From positions 1 through 64,000 of the forward strand of contig CAYNSB010000013.1 of assembly GCA_964399625.1 (NCBI GenBank): a stretch of 64,000 bases of DNA, given 5' to 3'. This stretch comes from CAYNSB01 sp964399625 (GTDB taxonomy: Bacteria > Planctomycetota > Phycisphaerae > Phycisphaerales > UBA1924). A program made the position numbers and the translations under genes. How positions within the stretch are numbered: the first letter of the stretch is position 1; each line of letters begins with the position of its first letter. The notes under the pieces are model-generated. The model made no database searches, was not told where the DNA came from, and saw only the letters and a program-made list of their open reading frames with translations. Below are positions 8,240 to 16,318 of the stretch, in pieces.

Positions 8240-9040
8240 TCACGGACTGAGCGTGTGCGACCCCGAGAGAACCGGGGTCGTTCGCGCGATGGGGACGAGC
8301 GTCGATTCCTCCATCGAGAGAGTGCGCGAGACCGCTTCCCGAGAGGCTGCGCTGACGCCCCACCCATCGACCAGCGATGAGGAACGCGCGATGCGCGCGG
8401 CGAAGGCGTCGGCACGAGCGAGCTCGCCCCACGAGAAGATCGAGCCGATGCCCGCGCCCGAGGGCAGGCGCATGCCTCTCTCGTCCGCGCCGTTCAAGGC
8501 CCGCACCGACAGTGCCCCGGGACGCAACTCGCCCACGAGGCGCTCGCGAGCGACAGGCGGCACGGGTACGGAGGGGCTCGCCGCGATTGTCGGAGCGGGA
8601 GAATGCTTGGGCCCTTCAACGATTGGCGAGGGTGAGGGTGGGTTCGCGCCTGTTTGGAGAAGCACGACGGCACCAACCGCGAGCGCCAGCGCTGCGGCGA
8701 GCGCCCCCGCCGCCCACCACGCGGCGCTGGGCGCGGGGATCGCCGCACGCTCCGTCGGCGTGGGCGCCAGGCCCGCGGCCCGACGCGATTCCCACTCGCG
8801 CAGGATCGCCGGCGTCAGGTCCGGCGTCGCCTCGGGCTCGCGGATCGCGTCGATCGCTTCCTGCGTGCGCTCCATGTTCAGCGCGGCCCGGGGGTCCTTG
8901 CGCAGCAGGGCGAAGAGCTCCATGCGCGCCGGAGGATCGAGCTCGCGATCGAAGAACGCATCGACCAGGTGCTGCGGGACATCCCGCGACCCCCGCGCCG
9001 CGTCGTGCCCACCCGAGTTGCCATCCTTGAACGCGCTCAT
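8240..9040 (-). CDS. Membrane-anchored anti-sigma factor (predicted)
   Basis: A 266-residue protein with a cytoplasmic N-terminal helical region (HLVDAFFDRELDPPARMELF), one membrane span (about 107-129, WWAAGALAAALALAVGAVVL) and a Pro/Ala-rich exterior part. Its start overlaps the stop of the ECF sigma gene by ATGA, the usual layout for a sigma factor and its membrane anti-sigma partner. No HxxxCxxC zinc anti-sigma motif is present, so the call rests on architecture and context. It ends 14 bases from the convergent PEP-CTERM gene. A hairpin-forming sequence (8258-8280) lies inside its last codons. Confidence 0.7.
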   Translation of the reverse strand: MSAFKDGNSGGHDAARGSRDVPQHLVDAFFDRELDPPARMELFALLRKDPRAALNMERTQEAIDAIREPEATPDLTPAILREWESRRAAGLAPTPTERAAIPAPSAAWWAAGALAAALALAVGAVVLLQTGANPPSPSPIVEGPKHSPAPTIAASPSVPVPPVARERLVGELRPGALSVRALNGADERGMRLPSGAGIGSIFSWGELARADAFAARIARSSSLVDGWGVSAASREAVSRTLSMEESTLVPIARTTPVLSGSHTLSP

Positions 9041-9651
9041 GCCCGTGCTTCCCCAACGACCTTGCAGTGCCTCTGGTTCTCCTCGAGGATCTGTCGCAGA
9101 TGCTCCCGACCCCGGTGCAGATGGCTCTTCACGGTGCCCTCGGGCATGCCCAGGTGGTCGGCGATCAACGCGATCGGCCAGCCCAACTGGTGGAACAGCA
9201 GGATCACCTCACGCTGCTCCGCCGAGAGCCCCATCAACGCCGCCCGGAGGGACGATCGCACCCGATCGTCCTGCTCCCGCTTCTGCGCCGGCTCGCCCGG
9301 CGCTCCGCTCGTCCCCACGCGACCCAGCACTCCCTCCGTGTCGTACACCGGCTTGCGCTTCTGGAGGTGGTTCAGCAGCAGCCGTCGGGCGATGGTGAAC
9401 AGCCACGTCGAGAACCGGTATCGCCCGTCGAACCGGTCGAGATTCGTCAGCGCTCGAACGAACGCCTCCTGGCAGATGTCCTCCGCGATGTCCCGCTTGC
9501 CGCACATGCGCAGCAGGAAGCCGAAGAGGGCTCCCTGGTGCGCACGAACCAACTCCTCGGCCGCGGCGCGATCGCCGCCAGCGGCCCGCTGCACGAGTTG
9601 GGCTTCGTCGTAGGGTGCTTGCACGAACGGGCACCTTGAACAGAGAACCAT
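9037..9651 (-). CDS. ECF-type RNA polymerase sigma factor
   Basis: A 204-residue sigma-70 family factor with region 2 (LLRMCGKRDIAEDICQEAFVRAL, RFSTWLFTIARRLLLNHL) and region 4 (LSAEQREVILLFHQLGWPIALIADHLGMPEGTVKSHLHRG helix-turn-helix), and no region 3 or 1.1, the ECF layout. It should direct RNA polymerase to a small regulon, held off by the coupled membrane anti-sigma factor downstream. The N-terminus MVLCSRCPF holds a CxxC before region 2. Start is supported by AGAGG just upstream but other starts are possible. The -35/-10 target cannot be determined from this window. Confidence 0.93.
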   Translation of the reverse strand: MVLCSRCPFVQAPYDEAQLVQRAAGGDRAAAEELVRAHQGALFGFLLRMCGKRDIAEDICQEAFVRALTNLDRFDGRYRFSTWLFTIARRLLLNHLQKRKPVYDTEGVLGRVGTSGAPGEPAQKREQDDRVRSSLRAALMGLSAEQREVILLFHQLGWPIALIADHLGMPEGTVKSHLHRGREHLRQILEENQRHCKVVGEARA

Positions 9652-9721
9652 CAGCCTCTACCGCCCCGGGGCGTGGCGGTTGCGAAAGAACGGAACGGAC
9701 CCGGAATTTTGGCGCATGAAA

Positions 9722-9755
9722 GAAGCCGGACTCCACGCGTGTGAAGCCCGGCTTC
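9722..9755 (-). terminator. Possible terminator after the cobalamin-binding-like gene
   Basis: Eight-base arms GAAGCCGG and CCGGCTTC form a hairpin 75 bases past the stop of the minus-strand cobalamin-binding-like gene. On that strand it is followed by a short TTTC run, so it could end that transcript before the sigma-factor gene. The weak T-run keeps confidence low. Confidence 0.45.
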
Positions 9756-9829
9756 GAGAAGGACACTATTGTACTGTCTTTGGTAGGGTGCGAGCCGGGG
9801 TCCGTGCTTGGTCCCGGAACGCCCCCGCG

Positions 9830-10665
9830 TCAGGCGACCTTGAGCTTGCGCTTGCGGCCGACGGTGCGCTGGGAGATCTCCGCGCGGCGCGAGGACTCGT
9901 GGACGAGCACGTCCACCAGTTCCAGCGGCGAGGTGGCCCAGGCATCGGCGCCGATCTCCTCGGCGAGNNNNNNNNNNGGTAGTCGAGCGAGGCGGTCCTG
10001 CCGCCGCAGTCGCCGCAGCGGCTGGTGTCGTTGTTGGAATCGCGCCAGGAGATTGGCATGAAGTGGTAGAAGCCCTCGTCGGCGACGATCTCCTCGGCGA
10101 GGCCCTCGGCGCGGTTGAAGACGCCGCCGCCCACCACGATCTGAAGGTTGGGCGTCGCGTTGATCTCGCGGATGTGATCGATCATCTCGCGGATGTTGGG
10201 CAGATCGCTCGGGCCCGAGGCGAACATGAGCAGCACGTCGGGGTTCGTCTCGTGGACCGTCGCAAGCACCTCGTCGTTGGCGATGCCGCCGCCGCCGAAC
10301 GACACGGAGTACCCGCCGTGCTCGATGAGGTCCACCGCCATCTGGGCGCCGAGCTCGTCGGCGTCGGTGGGCCCGCACAGGGCGAGGATGGAGCGATTTC
10401 TCGAGGGCGCGAAGGTCAGTCGCGCGGCGTTCTGATCGACGAGCACGCGGAGCAGGCGCGTCGCCATGTGATGGCTGAGCTTGGCGAGCTGGTCCGCGCG
10501 GTGCAGACGCTCCACCGTCTCGTACGTGGGCCAGAACAGTTCGGTGATGAGGCGCTCGGGCGCCACGCCGCGCTCGAGCTGCTCCTGCACGATCTGGCGC
10601 GAACCGGGGCGATGCCCACTGATCAGGGTTTCGAAGAACCGCTCGAGAAGAACCTCCGTGCTCAT
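9830..10665 (-). CDS. Cobalamin-binding-domain-like protein, broken by a scaffold gap
   Basis: The N-terminal helical cap (FFETLISGHRPGSRQIVQEQ to LSHHMATRLLRVL) and the following Rossmann-like domain match cobalamin-binding modules of the MetH/CarH type. In MetH the base-off ligand sits in DxHxxG; here the aligned stretch is DADELG, so the His is Asp. The frame read from the ATG at 10665 (AGGAAG upstream) is broken by the N run. The C-terminus resumes in another frame with LAEEIGADAWATSPLELVD and stops at 9830. Deleting 9968-10101 joins the two parts in frame to 233 residues (GLAEEIGADAW). As assembled it looks frameshifted, but this is most likely an assembly fault. Its partner or enzyme is unknown. 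Confidence 0.7.
9952..9967. repeat. 16-bp direct repeat, left copy, at scaffold join
   Basis: CGATCTCCTCGGCGAG occurs here, directly against the Ns, and again at 10086-10101. The duplicate ends suggest two contigs that overlap in reality but were joined with a gap and an extra 108 bases. Confidence 0.85.
9968..9977. other. Assembly gap (10 Ns)
   Basis: Ten unknown bases, a scaffolding placeholder rather than a measured length. It falls inside the cobalamin-binding-like gene. Confidence 1.
10086..10101. repeat. 16-bp direct repeat, right copy, at scaffold join
   Basis: Second copy of the 16 bases at 9952-9967. Sequence between the Ns and this copy encodes 36 residues (starting VADEGFYHFMP on the minus strand) that do not fit the cobalamin-binding fold and may be a misplaced contig end. 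Confidence 0.85.
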
Positions 10666-10907
10666 GTCGCTGCTTCCTGTCTTGCGCGACCGGCTGGGGT
10701 TCCACCTCGCCGCTCACAGATTGGGGATGTCCGGCCTCCTGGCCCGGGCCCGCGCCACCACGCGTGCGGGGTGTCTATCGAGCCCCCTCTGTGACAACAC
10801 TGAAAACCACTCGATCACTTTTTGGGCGTGCGCGAAGCGCGAAATCTGGCGTGGATTCCGCGCTTGGCGCAGGATCGAGCACGCGCAAAAACAGCCAAAT
10901 TGACGAG

Positions 10908-11735
10908 TTATCGGGCTCTGACACCGCGGTAGCACTGGCAGATGCCCATCGTCAGCGGGGACGCGGAAGTCTCCGCAAATCCAGCATCGGCCATGGTTTG
11001 CAACATCAGCTCCCGCGGCATGAACGTGCCCACCGACTTGGGGAGGTACTTGTACGCGCCGGAGCGATCGCGGCTGATCCACGTCGCGGTGCGCGGCATC
11101 ACCCAGCCGCAGTAAAAGTCGTTGAGCCAGCGCGCGGGCGCGAACGTTGGGCGCGAGAACTCGAGAATCACGAGTCGGCCGCCCGGCTTGAGCACCCGCG
11201 CGAACTCTCTCAGGGCCCGGGCCGGGTCCGAGACGTTGCGAATGCCAAAGGCGATCGTGATGACATCGGCGAACGCATCTGGGAATGCCAGTGCCGTCGC
11301 GTCGCCCTCCTGGTACGTGGTCTTTCCCTGCACCATTGAGGCTCGGCGGGCGAGCTTTTGCCGGGCAATATCGAGCATCGCGGGCGTGAAATCGACGCCG
11401 ATCACGCGGGAGGCTGGCGTCGCACCCAGTAGTTCGGTCAGATCGCCCGTGCCGCAGGCGATGTCGAGGCAGACATCGCCCGCCCTGACCCCCGCGCTGC
11501 GGACGGCGAAGCGTCGCCAGGCCTGATCGCGCCAGAGCGAGTGCAGGCGATTGTTCAGGTCGTAGGAGGGCGCGATGGCGGAGAACATCCGCCGCACCTT
11601 GTCGGGCTTCTCGGCGTTGGCGTGGGGATTGGCGAGCTCAGGGGCCGTCCACGCGGGCGCTGGATTGGGGACCGCGACGGCCCCGGACGCGTCCGACGTG
11701 ATAGCCTTTTCCGAGTCGATGTGCCGGGTTGGCAT
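10908..11735 (-). CDS. ubiE: Demethylmenaquinone/ubiquinone methyltransferase UbiE
   Basis: UbiE is the SAM-dependent C-methyltransferase of the last or near-last steps of menaquinone (and ubiquinone) synthesis. The 275-residue call has SAM motif I CLDIACGTGDLT (about 89-100), the family signature around DKVRRMFSAIAPSYDLNN, and FGIRNVSDPARALREFARVL. The ATG at 11735 is chosen because the frame upstream would overlap the divergent M48 gene; it leaves an extension of about 40 residues before the conserved region. It lies 49 bases from the divergent M48 gene. About 240 bases without recognisable features separate its end from the cobalamin-binding-like gene. Confidence 0.9.
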   Translation of the reverse strand: MPTRHIDSEKAITSDASGAVAVPNPAPAWTAPELANPHANAEKPDKVRRMFSAIAPSYDLNNRLHSLWRDQAWRRFAVRSAGVRAGDVCLDIACGTGDLTELLGATPASRVIGVDFTPAMLDIARQKLARRASMVQGKTTYQEGDATALAFPDAFADVITIAFGIRNVSDPARALREFARVLKPGGRLVILEFSRPTFAPARWLNDFYCGWVMPRTATWISRDRSGAYKYLPKSVGTFMPRELMLQTMADAGFAETSASPLTMGICQCYRGVRAR

Positions 11736-11784
11736 GTCGGGATGATGGTAGGTTCGGCCGAGCGAGGCCCGGGGAAGCAGTCCC

Positions 11785-12849
11785 ATGAAGATGTCCGCGA
11801 TCGTGCGCACGGGGGTGTTGGTTGCGAGCGTGGCGGCGCTGGGCGGGTGCGTGAAGAACGCCGCGACGGGCAAGAGCATCCTGACGTTTGGCATGAGCAA
11901 GAGCGACCAGGTGGCGCTGGGCGCCCAAGCCGCGCCGCAGTTCACGCAGGAGATGGGCGGGCGCGTGGAGAACGCGGCGCTGCAGAGTTATGTGAACGGG
12001 ATCGGCATGAAGCTCAAGGGCTTCACGGAGGCGGACAACCCGGCGCTGCCGTGGGAGTTCAACTTCGTCAACACGGACCAGGTGAACGCGTTCGCGCTGC
12101 CCGGGGGCAAGGTCTTCTTCACGCGGGGCCTCGCGTCGCGATTGACCACCGAGGCGCAGATGGCGGGCGTGATCGGGCACGAGATCGGGCATGTCACGGC
12201 CGAGCACGGGGCGCAGCGGATCGCGCAGGCCTCGCTGATCTCCGGCGGGGTGCAGGTGGTGGGCGTGCTGGTTGGATCAAGCTCGAGCGCGACGGTGCAG
12301 CAGGCGGGGCAGGTGCTCGTGCCGGGGCTGAATGTGGGCGGTCAGCTCGTGCTGCTCAAGTACGGGCGCAAGGAGGAGCTTGAGGCCGACAAGCTCGGCG
12401 TGCGCTACATGACCAAGGCGGGGTACAACCCACGTGGGCAGTTGGAAGTGATGCAACTGCTGCAGAAACTGAGCCAGGGGAGCAAGCAGCCCGAGTTCCT
12501 GTCCACGCACCCGGACCCGGGCGCACGCATCGAGCAGGTGCAGGAGCTTCTGCGTGGCGAGTACGCGAGCACGCAGGGCAACCCGCAGTACCAGGACTTT
12601 GCGGACCGGTACAAGGCGCAGTTCCTGGACATCCTCAAAACGCTCCCGCCCGCGCCCAAGCCCAAGCAGGCGATGCACACGCTCACGCCGACGGACTTGG
12701 CGGCGAACGGGATCGACTCGGGTGCGCTCGAACTGAGCGATCCGACGAGTTGGTGCGCGCATTGTCGGGCAGCGGCGCGTGGCGACGCGGCGTCTTCAAA
12801 TCAAGGCACGAGCGCGATGCTCGCGCGAGCCGTGCTCGCCGGGCGATAG
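11785..12849 (+). CDS. M48-family metalloprotease, lipoprotein
   Basis: A 354-residue peptidase of the M48 family (as BepA, LoiP), which act in the periplasm on misfolded or outer-membrane proteins. It has a lipoprotein signal ending LGGC (lipidated C22), the zinc motif HEIGH at 132-136, and a third ligand in EELEADKLG (about 198-204). The catalytic domain ends about residue 270. The C-terminal 60 residues are low-complexity and less conserved in appearance. It is divergent from ubiE, and followed after nine bases by a small membrane protein on the same strand. Confidence 0.9.
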   Translation: MKMSAIVRTGVLVASVAALGGCVKNAATGKSILTFGMSKSDQVALGAQAAPQFTQEMGGRVENAALQSYVNGIGMKLKGFTEADNPALPWEFNFVNTDQVNAFALPGGKVFFTRGLASRLTTEAQMAGVIGHEIGHVTAEHGAQRIAQASLISGGVQVVGVLVGSSSSATVQQAGQVLVPGLNVGGQLVLLKYGRKEELEADKLGVRYMTKAGYNPRGQLEVMQLLQKLSQGSKQPEFLSTHPDPGARIEQVQELLRGEYASTQGNPQYQDFADRYKAQFLDILKTLPPAPKPKQAMHTLTPTDLAANGIDSGALELSDPTSWCAHCRAAARGDAASSNQGTSAMLARAVLAGR

Positions 12850-12858
12850 GAGCCGCAC

Positions 12859-13221
12859 ATGTCTGGACCGTCCTCGCCGCCGGATGAATTGGGAGCGATC
12901 ACAGGGCAGACGGTTCAGGAGGGGCGGCCTCAGCCGACCCTGCGGCGGATCCTGACGCGGTACTTCGCGGAGCGCGCACCCGCGGCGTTCATGGTGGATG
13001 CCGCGCTCGTGCTGGTGGCAAATGCGATCGTGCATCTCTTCTGGACCGCGATGTACGAGCGGTCCTTCTCGCCCGATGGGCCAAAGCTGAACACGGTTGA
13101 TCGTCTGTTGGCGTGGGGAAACATCCTCGCGGTGACGAATTCCTCTCTCTTCTATTTGATGTTCGGCCTCTTTGCGTGGGGTTGCGCGCGGGCGCTCGCG
13201 GACGCGAAAAAGGGCGGGTGA
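12859..13221 (+). CDS. Small membrane protein of unknown function
   Basis: A 120-residue protein with a soluble N-terminus and two likely membrane spans (about 43-63 AFMVDAALVLVANAIVHLFW and 90-112 LAVTNSSLFYLMFGLFAWG), ending in a basic tail. AGGAG lies eight bases upstream of the ATG. Close spacing to the M48 gene suggests a shared transcript. No family recognised. Confidence 0.75.
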   Translation: MSGPSSPPDELGAITGQTVQEGRPQPTLRRILTRYFAERAPAAFMVDAALVLVANAIVHLFWTAMYERSFSPDGPKLNTVDRLLAWGNILAVTNSSLFYLMFGLFAWGCARALADAKKGG

Positions 13222-13268
13222 GCCAGTCGCAGAACCTGCGCCCCTGAGCGCACGGGGCGGTGCGCGGG

Positions 13269-14369
13269 TCATGCACCCGCGCGATCGAGCCCCCAGAAAC
13301 GCGCCCAGTTGCCCCACGCAAAGGCCTCGACCTCCGCATCGCTCCATCCGCGCGCGGCGAGTTCTTCGGCGAAGCGGACGAAGTCGCGCGGGCGATCGAT
13401 GCCCCGCGGCAGGTCGTGCCCGCTGATGCCGCCGTCGAGGTCCGACCCCATGCCCACGCCGCGCCGGTGACCCATCAATTCGCAGATGCGCTCGACGTGG
13501 TTGATCGCCTCGGCGATGCTCGGCCGATCGCCCGGGTCGTCGCGGTTGAGGCCCGTGCGGATGAAGTTGCGAACAAGGTTCAACCCGATGACACCGGCGC
13601 GCCGCCCGATCTCGCGGATCGCCTCGTCCGTGAGATGGCGTTGGGACTTTCCATCGAGCAGCGCGCGCACGTTGGAGTGCGACGCGATGACGGGGCGATC
13701 GGTGAGCGCAAAGAGATCGGAAAGAGCGCGATCGGACAGGTGCGACGCGTCGTGCACGATGCCCAGGCGGTCCATCTCGCTCACGAGCTGGCGGCCAAGG
13801 TCCGTGAGCCCGATCGCGCTCGAGCACGAGGGCTCACTGTTGCCCGAGGCGTATCGCGAGCCGCGGGCCCAGGCGAGACCGATCGCCGCGACGCCGCGCT
13901 CGGCCCACCACGCCAGTTCCGCCGGCTCGCGGATCGGGTCGGCGCATTCCATGAGGATGAGGCACGAAGGGGAAGAGGCGGAAAGACGAGGAGTTGAAGA
14001 GACAGGCTTTGAAGCTTCAATCGTCGCGAGTCGCTGCTCGGCGAGTGCACGCCGCGTCGACGAGATAAGACGGATCAGTCCTTCGGCGTGCCAACGGTGG
14101 TATCTCTCCAACTGGCGAACGCCCTTGTCGTGCGCGGCTTGGGCGTCGCCGTCGGGATATGCGACGGCGTCATCGCCGTTGAGCTCCGTGAAGATCGTGC
14201 CCAGCACGCCTTTCACGTTTCCTTCGGCGAGCGAGGGGAACGTGAGCGTCGCCGGCGGCCAAGGGCCCGCGCAGCGCTCGGGGGGCAGCGTCATGTCGCG
14301 CCCGTTCTCCGCGAGGCAGGCGAGGTCCAGGTGCGCATCGAACCAGCGGGCGGGTGGGATGGCGCGCAT
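13269..14369 (-). CDS. Membrane dipeptidase-like hydrolase (peptidase M19)
   Basis: A 366-residue renal-dipeptidase family (M19) metalloenzyme, expected to cleave dipeptides with a binuclear zinc site. Zinc-binding motifs are all present: DAHLD (D11, H13, D15 region), MECADPI (E141), HDASHLSD (H206/H210), ASHSN (H231) and GMGSDLDGG. A Ser-rich stretch (about 118-137, EASKPVSSTPRLSASSPSC) sits just before the metal-binding Glu and looks like an unusual low-complexity insertion. No signal peptide is obvious. It starts three bases after the small beta-propeller gene ends, so they probably form one operon. Confidence 0.9.
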   Translation of the reverse strand: MRAIPPARWFDAHLDLACLAENGRDMTLPPERCAGPWPPATLTFPSLAEGNVKGVLGTIFTELNGDDAVAYPDGDAQAAHDKGVRQLERYHRWHAEGLIRLISSTRRALAEQRLATIEASKPVSSTPRLSASSPSCLILMECADPIREPAELAWWAERGVAAIGLAWARGSRYASGNSEPSCSSAIGLTDLGRQLVSEMDRLGIVHDASHLSDRALSDLFALTDRPVIASHSNVRALLDGKSQRHLTDEAIREIGRRAGVIGLNLVRNFIRTGLNRDDPGDRPSIAEAINHVERICELMGHRRGVGMGSDLDGGISGHDLPRGIDRPRDFVRFAEELAARGWSDAEVEAFAWGNWARFWGLDRAGA

Positions 14370-14372
14370 GGA

Positions 14373-14702
14373 TCAGCCCGAAGAAGCGGCGGCGGCGGTG
14401 GCGGTTGCCGCGGCGTGCATGGCGGCGAAACTGGACCCGGGCTGGCCCTCGACGGCCATGAGCGTGAAGGCGCCGCTGCCCACGCCGCGCTCCCAGAGCA
14501 CGCGTCCGGAGTGCGCCTCCATGCAATACACGTACCCGGCGCGGCCCACGTAGAGCTCCGTGCCTTGCAGGAGGATCATGGAGATGCTCGAACTGAAGAC
14601 GCCGCCGACCTTGACGCGCCAGACGGGTCGTCCCGTGAGTCGGTCGATCGCGGTCACGGTTCGGCCGGTGCCGGTGAAGAGCAGTTCGGGAAGATCTGGC
14701 AT
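14373..14702 (-). CDS. Small PQQ-like beta-propeller repeat protein
   Basis: A 109-residue protein with two PQQ/WD-like blade repeats (AIDRLTGRPVWRVKVGG and CMEAHSGRVLWERGVGSG), the A-x-x-x-x-G-x-x-x-W pattern of PQQ-binding-like propellers, then an Ala-rich tail. Two blades cannot close a propeller, so it may assemble with others or be a remnant of a longer gene. It precedes the M19 peptidase by three bases. Function unknown. Confidence 0.72.
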   Translation of the reverse strand: MPDLPELLFTGTGRTVTAIDRLTGRPVWRVKVGGVFSSSISMILLQGTELYVGRAGYVYCMEAHSGRVLWERGVGSGAFTLMAVEGQPGSSFAAMHAAATATAAAASSG

Positions 14703-14785
14703 GGGTCCCTCCGTTGTCGGATCGTATCGCGCGGGCCGGGATGCCCCGCGCGGCTACTCTCTAGGCCCGCGTTCCAGGAGGATCC

Positions 14786-15448
14786 ATGCCCCTCACCCGC
14801 GAACCGATCGCCCAGCGTGCCGCGAAGGCACTCCGCGACGGGTACGTCGTCCACCTGGGCAGCGGCATGCCCACGCTCGTCGCCAACTACATCCCCGCGG
14901 GGATGGACGTGTGGTTGCAATCCGAGAACGGATTGCTCGGCATCGGGCCCTTCCCGCGCGAGAGCGAGGTCGATGCGGACCTCATCAACGCCGGCAAGCA
15001 GACGGTGACCGCGCGCAAGGGCGCGAGCTTTTTCTCGTCGAGCGATTCCTTCGCGATGATCCGCGGCGGGCACATCGACATGTGCATCCTCGGGTCGATG
15101 CAGGTGAGCGAGGACGGCGACATCGCCAACTGGATGATCCCGGGAAAGATGGTCAAGGGCATGGGCGGCGCGATGGACCTGGTCGCGGGCGTGCGCAAGA
15201 TCGTCGTGATGATGGAGCACAACGCCAAGGACGGAACGGCGAAGCTGGTGAAAAAGTGCTCCCTCCCGCTCACGGGGCAGCGATGCGTGAGCATGCTCAT
15301 CACGGACCTGGCGGTGCTGGTGATGGACCCGAAGCGCAAACGCTTCGTGCTGACGGAAGTCGCGCCGGGCGTGAGCGTGGACGAGGTGAGGAAGAAGACC
15401 GAGGGCGAGATCTTCGTCGCGGAGAAGGTTGGAACAGTTGGCGCGTGA
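14786..15448 (+). CDS. scoB: 3-oxoacid CoA-transferase subunit B
   Basis: Subunit B of a succinyl-CoA:3-ketoacid CoA-transferase, which moves CoA between succinate and acetoacetate (ketone body or butanoate use). 220 residues, usual length, with GSGMPTLVANYIP and the catalytic Glu in LQSENGLLGIGP (E47, which forms the glutamyl-CoA thioester in this family). AGGAGG precedes the ATG by seven bases. The partner subunit A lies head-on, its stop only 18 bases away on the other strand; normally both are in one operon. Confidence 0.92.
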   Translation: MPLTREPIAQRAAKALRDGYVVHLGSGMPTLVANYIPAGMDVWLQSENGLLGIGPFPRESEVDADLINAGKQTVTARKGASFFSSSDSFAMIRGGHIDMCILGSMQVSEDGDIANWMIPGKMVKGMGGAMDLVAGVRKIVVMMEHNAKDGTAKLVKKCSLPLTGQRCVSMLITDLAVLVMDPKRKRFVLTEVAPGVSVDEVRKKTEGEIFVAEKVGTVGA

Positions 15449-15466
15449 GCGAGCGGGGAGCGGTGC

Positions 15467-16288
15467 TTACTTGGTGATGGTGCGCTGCTCGATCCGCTTT
15501 TCGGGCTTCGTCTTCACGACGCGATTCACATAGCTGCCCGGCGTGTGGATCTGGTCCGCATCGAGCGAGCCCAGCGGAACGATCTCCTCGACTTCGGCGA
15601 TCACAAACGCCGCGGCCGTCGCCATCATCGGGTTGAAGTTGCGGGCCGTCATGCGATATTGCAGGTTGCCGAACTCGTCGGCGCGCCACGCCTTGACGAG
15701 CGCGAGGTCCGCGTAGAGCCCGGTCTCGAGCACGTACTCGCGCGACTCGGCCCCCGCGACGATGGCGAGCGGTGCGCCGGACGTCGCGGCGCCCGAGCGC
15801 CCCGCGAAGCCCTTGCCCGGGATCGTGCACCCGCACAGCCCCTCGGTCGGGCGGTAGAACGGGCGCGTCTCCTTGCCCTCGGCGACCGGCGTGCCCACGC
15901 CCGTCGCGGTGTAGAACGCCGGGATGCCCGCGCCGCCGGCGCGGATGCGCTCGGCGAGCGTGCCCTGCGGGTTGAACTCGACCTCGAGCTCGCCGGAGAG
16001 AAACTGCTTCTCGAACGTCGCGTTCTCGCCGACGTAGCTGGAGATCATCTTGCGGATCTGGCGGGTCTGCAAGAGCAGCCCCAGCCCAAAGTCGTCCACG
16101 CCCGCGTTGTTGCTGATGCAGGTCAGTTGCTTCGCGCCCGAATCGCGGAGCGCGACAATTAGTTGCTCGGGGATGCCGCAGAGCCCGAACCCGCCCACCA
16201 TCACGGTGATGCCATCGCGGAGCACGCCGGCGGACTTGAGATCGGCGAACGCCTCGGAGGTGGAACCAAAGACTTTCTTCGTGGTCAT
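15467..16288 (-). CDS. scoA: 3-oxoacid CoA-transferase subunit A
   Basis: Subunit A of the same transferase, 273 residues, with VMVGGFGLCGIPEQL, SNNAGVDDFGLGLLL and the NPQGTLAERIRAGGAGIPAFY glycine-rich run. Between EGKETR (about 142) and REYVLETG (183) about 40 residues are inserted (PFYRPTEGLCGCTIPGKGF...), where bacterial relatives usually go straight from GKE to the YVLE strand. Typical length is about 230, so the insertion explains the extra size. It is transcribed toward scoB; equal dosage would need two promoters. Confidence 0.9.
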   Translation of the reverse strand: MTTKKVFGSTSEAFADLKSAGVLRDGITVMVGGFGLCGIPEQLIVALRDSGAKQLTCISNNAGVDDFGLGLLLQTRQIRKMISSYVGENATFEKQFLSGELEVEFNPQGTLAERIRAGGAGIPAFYTATGVGTPVAEGKETRPFYRPTEGLCGCTIPGKGFAGRSGAATSGAPLAIVAGAESREYVLETGLYADLALVKAWRADEFGNLQYRMTARNFNPMMATAAAFVIAEVEEIVPLGSLDADQIHTPGSYVNRVVKTKPEKRIEQRTITK

Positions 16289-16318
16289 GGCGAACCCTCG
16301 CGTGTGGGAACGAGGGTA

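Noticed and set aside
8258..8280. Hairpin CGACCCCG/CGGGGTCG between PEP-CTERM and anti-sigma genes
   Set aside because: It lies within the last codons of the anti-sigma gene and has no T-run on either strand, so it was not called a terminator.
10666..10907. Cobalamin riboswitch or small gene in the gap ahead of the cobalamin-binding-like gene
   Set aside because: No B12-box sequence (AGYCMGGRAGACCTGCC-like) or coding pattern was seen; only a small GCGC hairpin and a T-rich patch.
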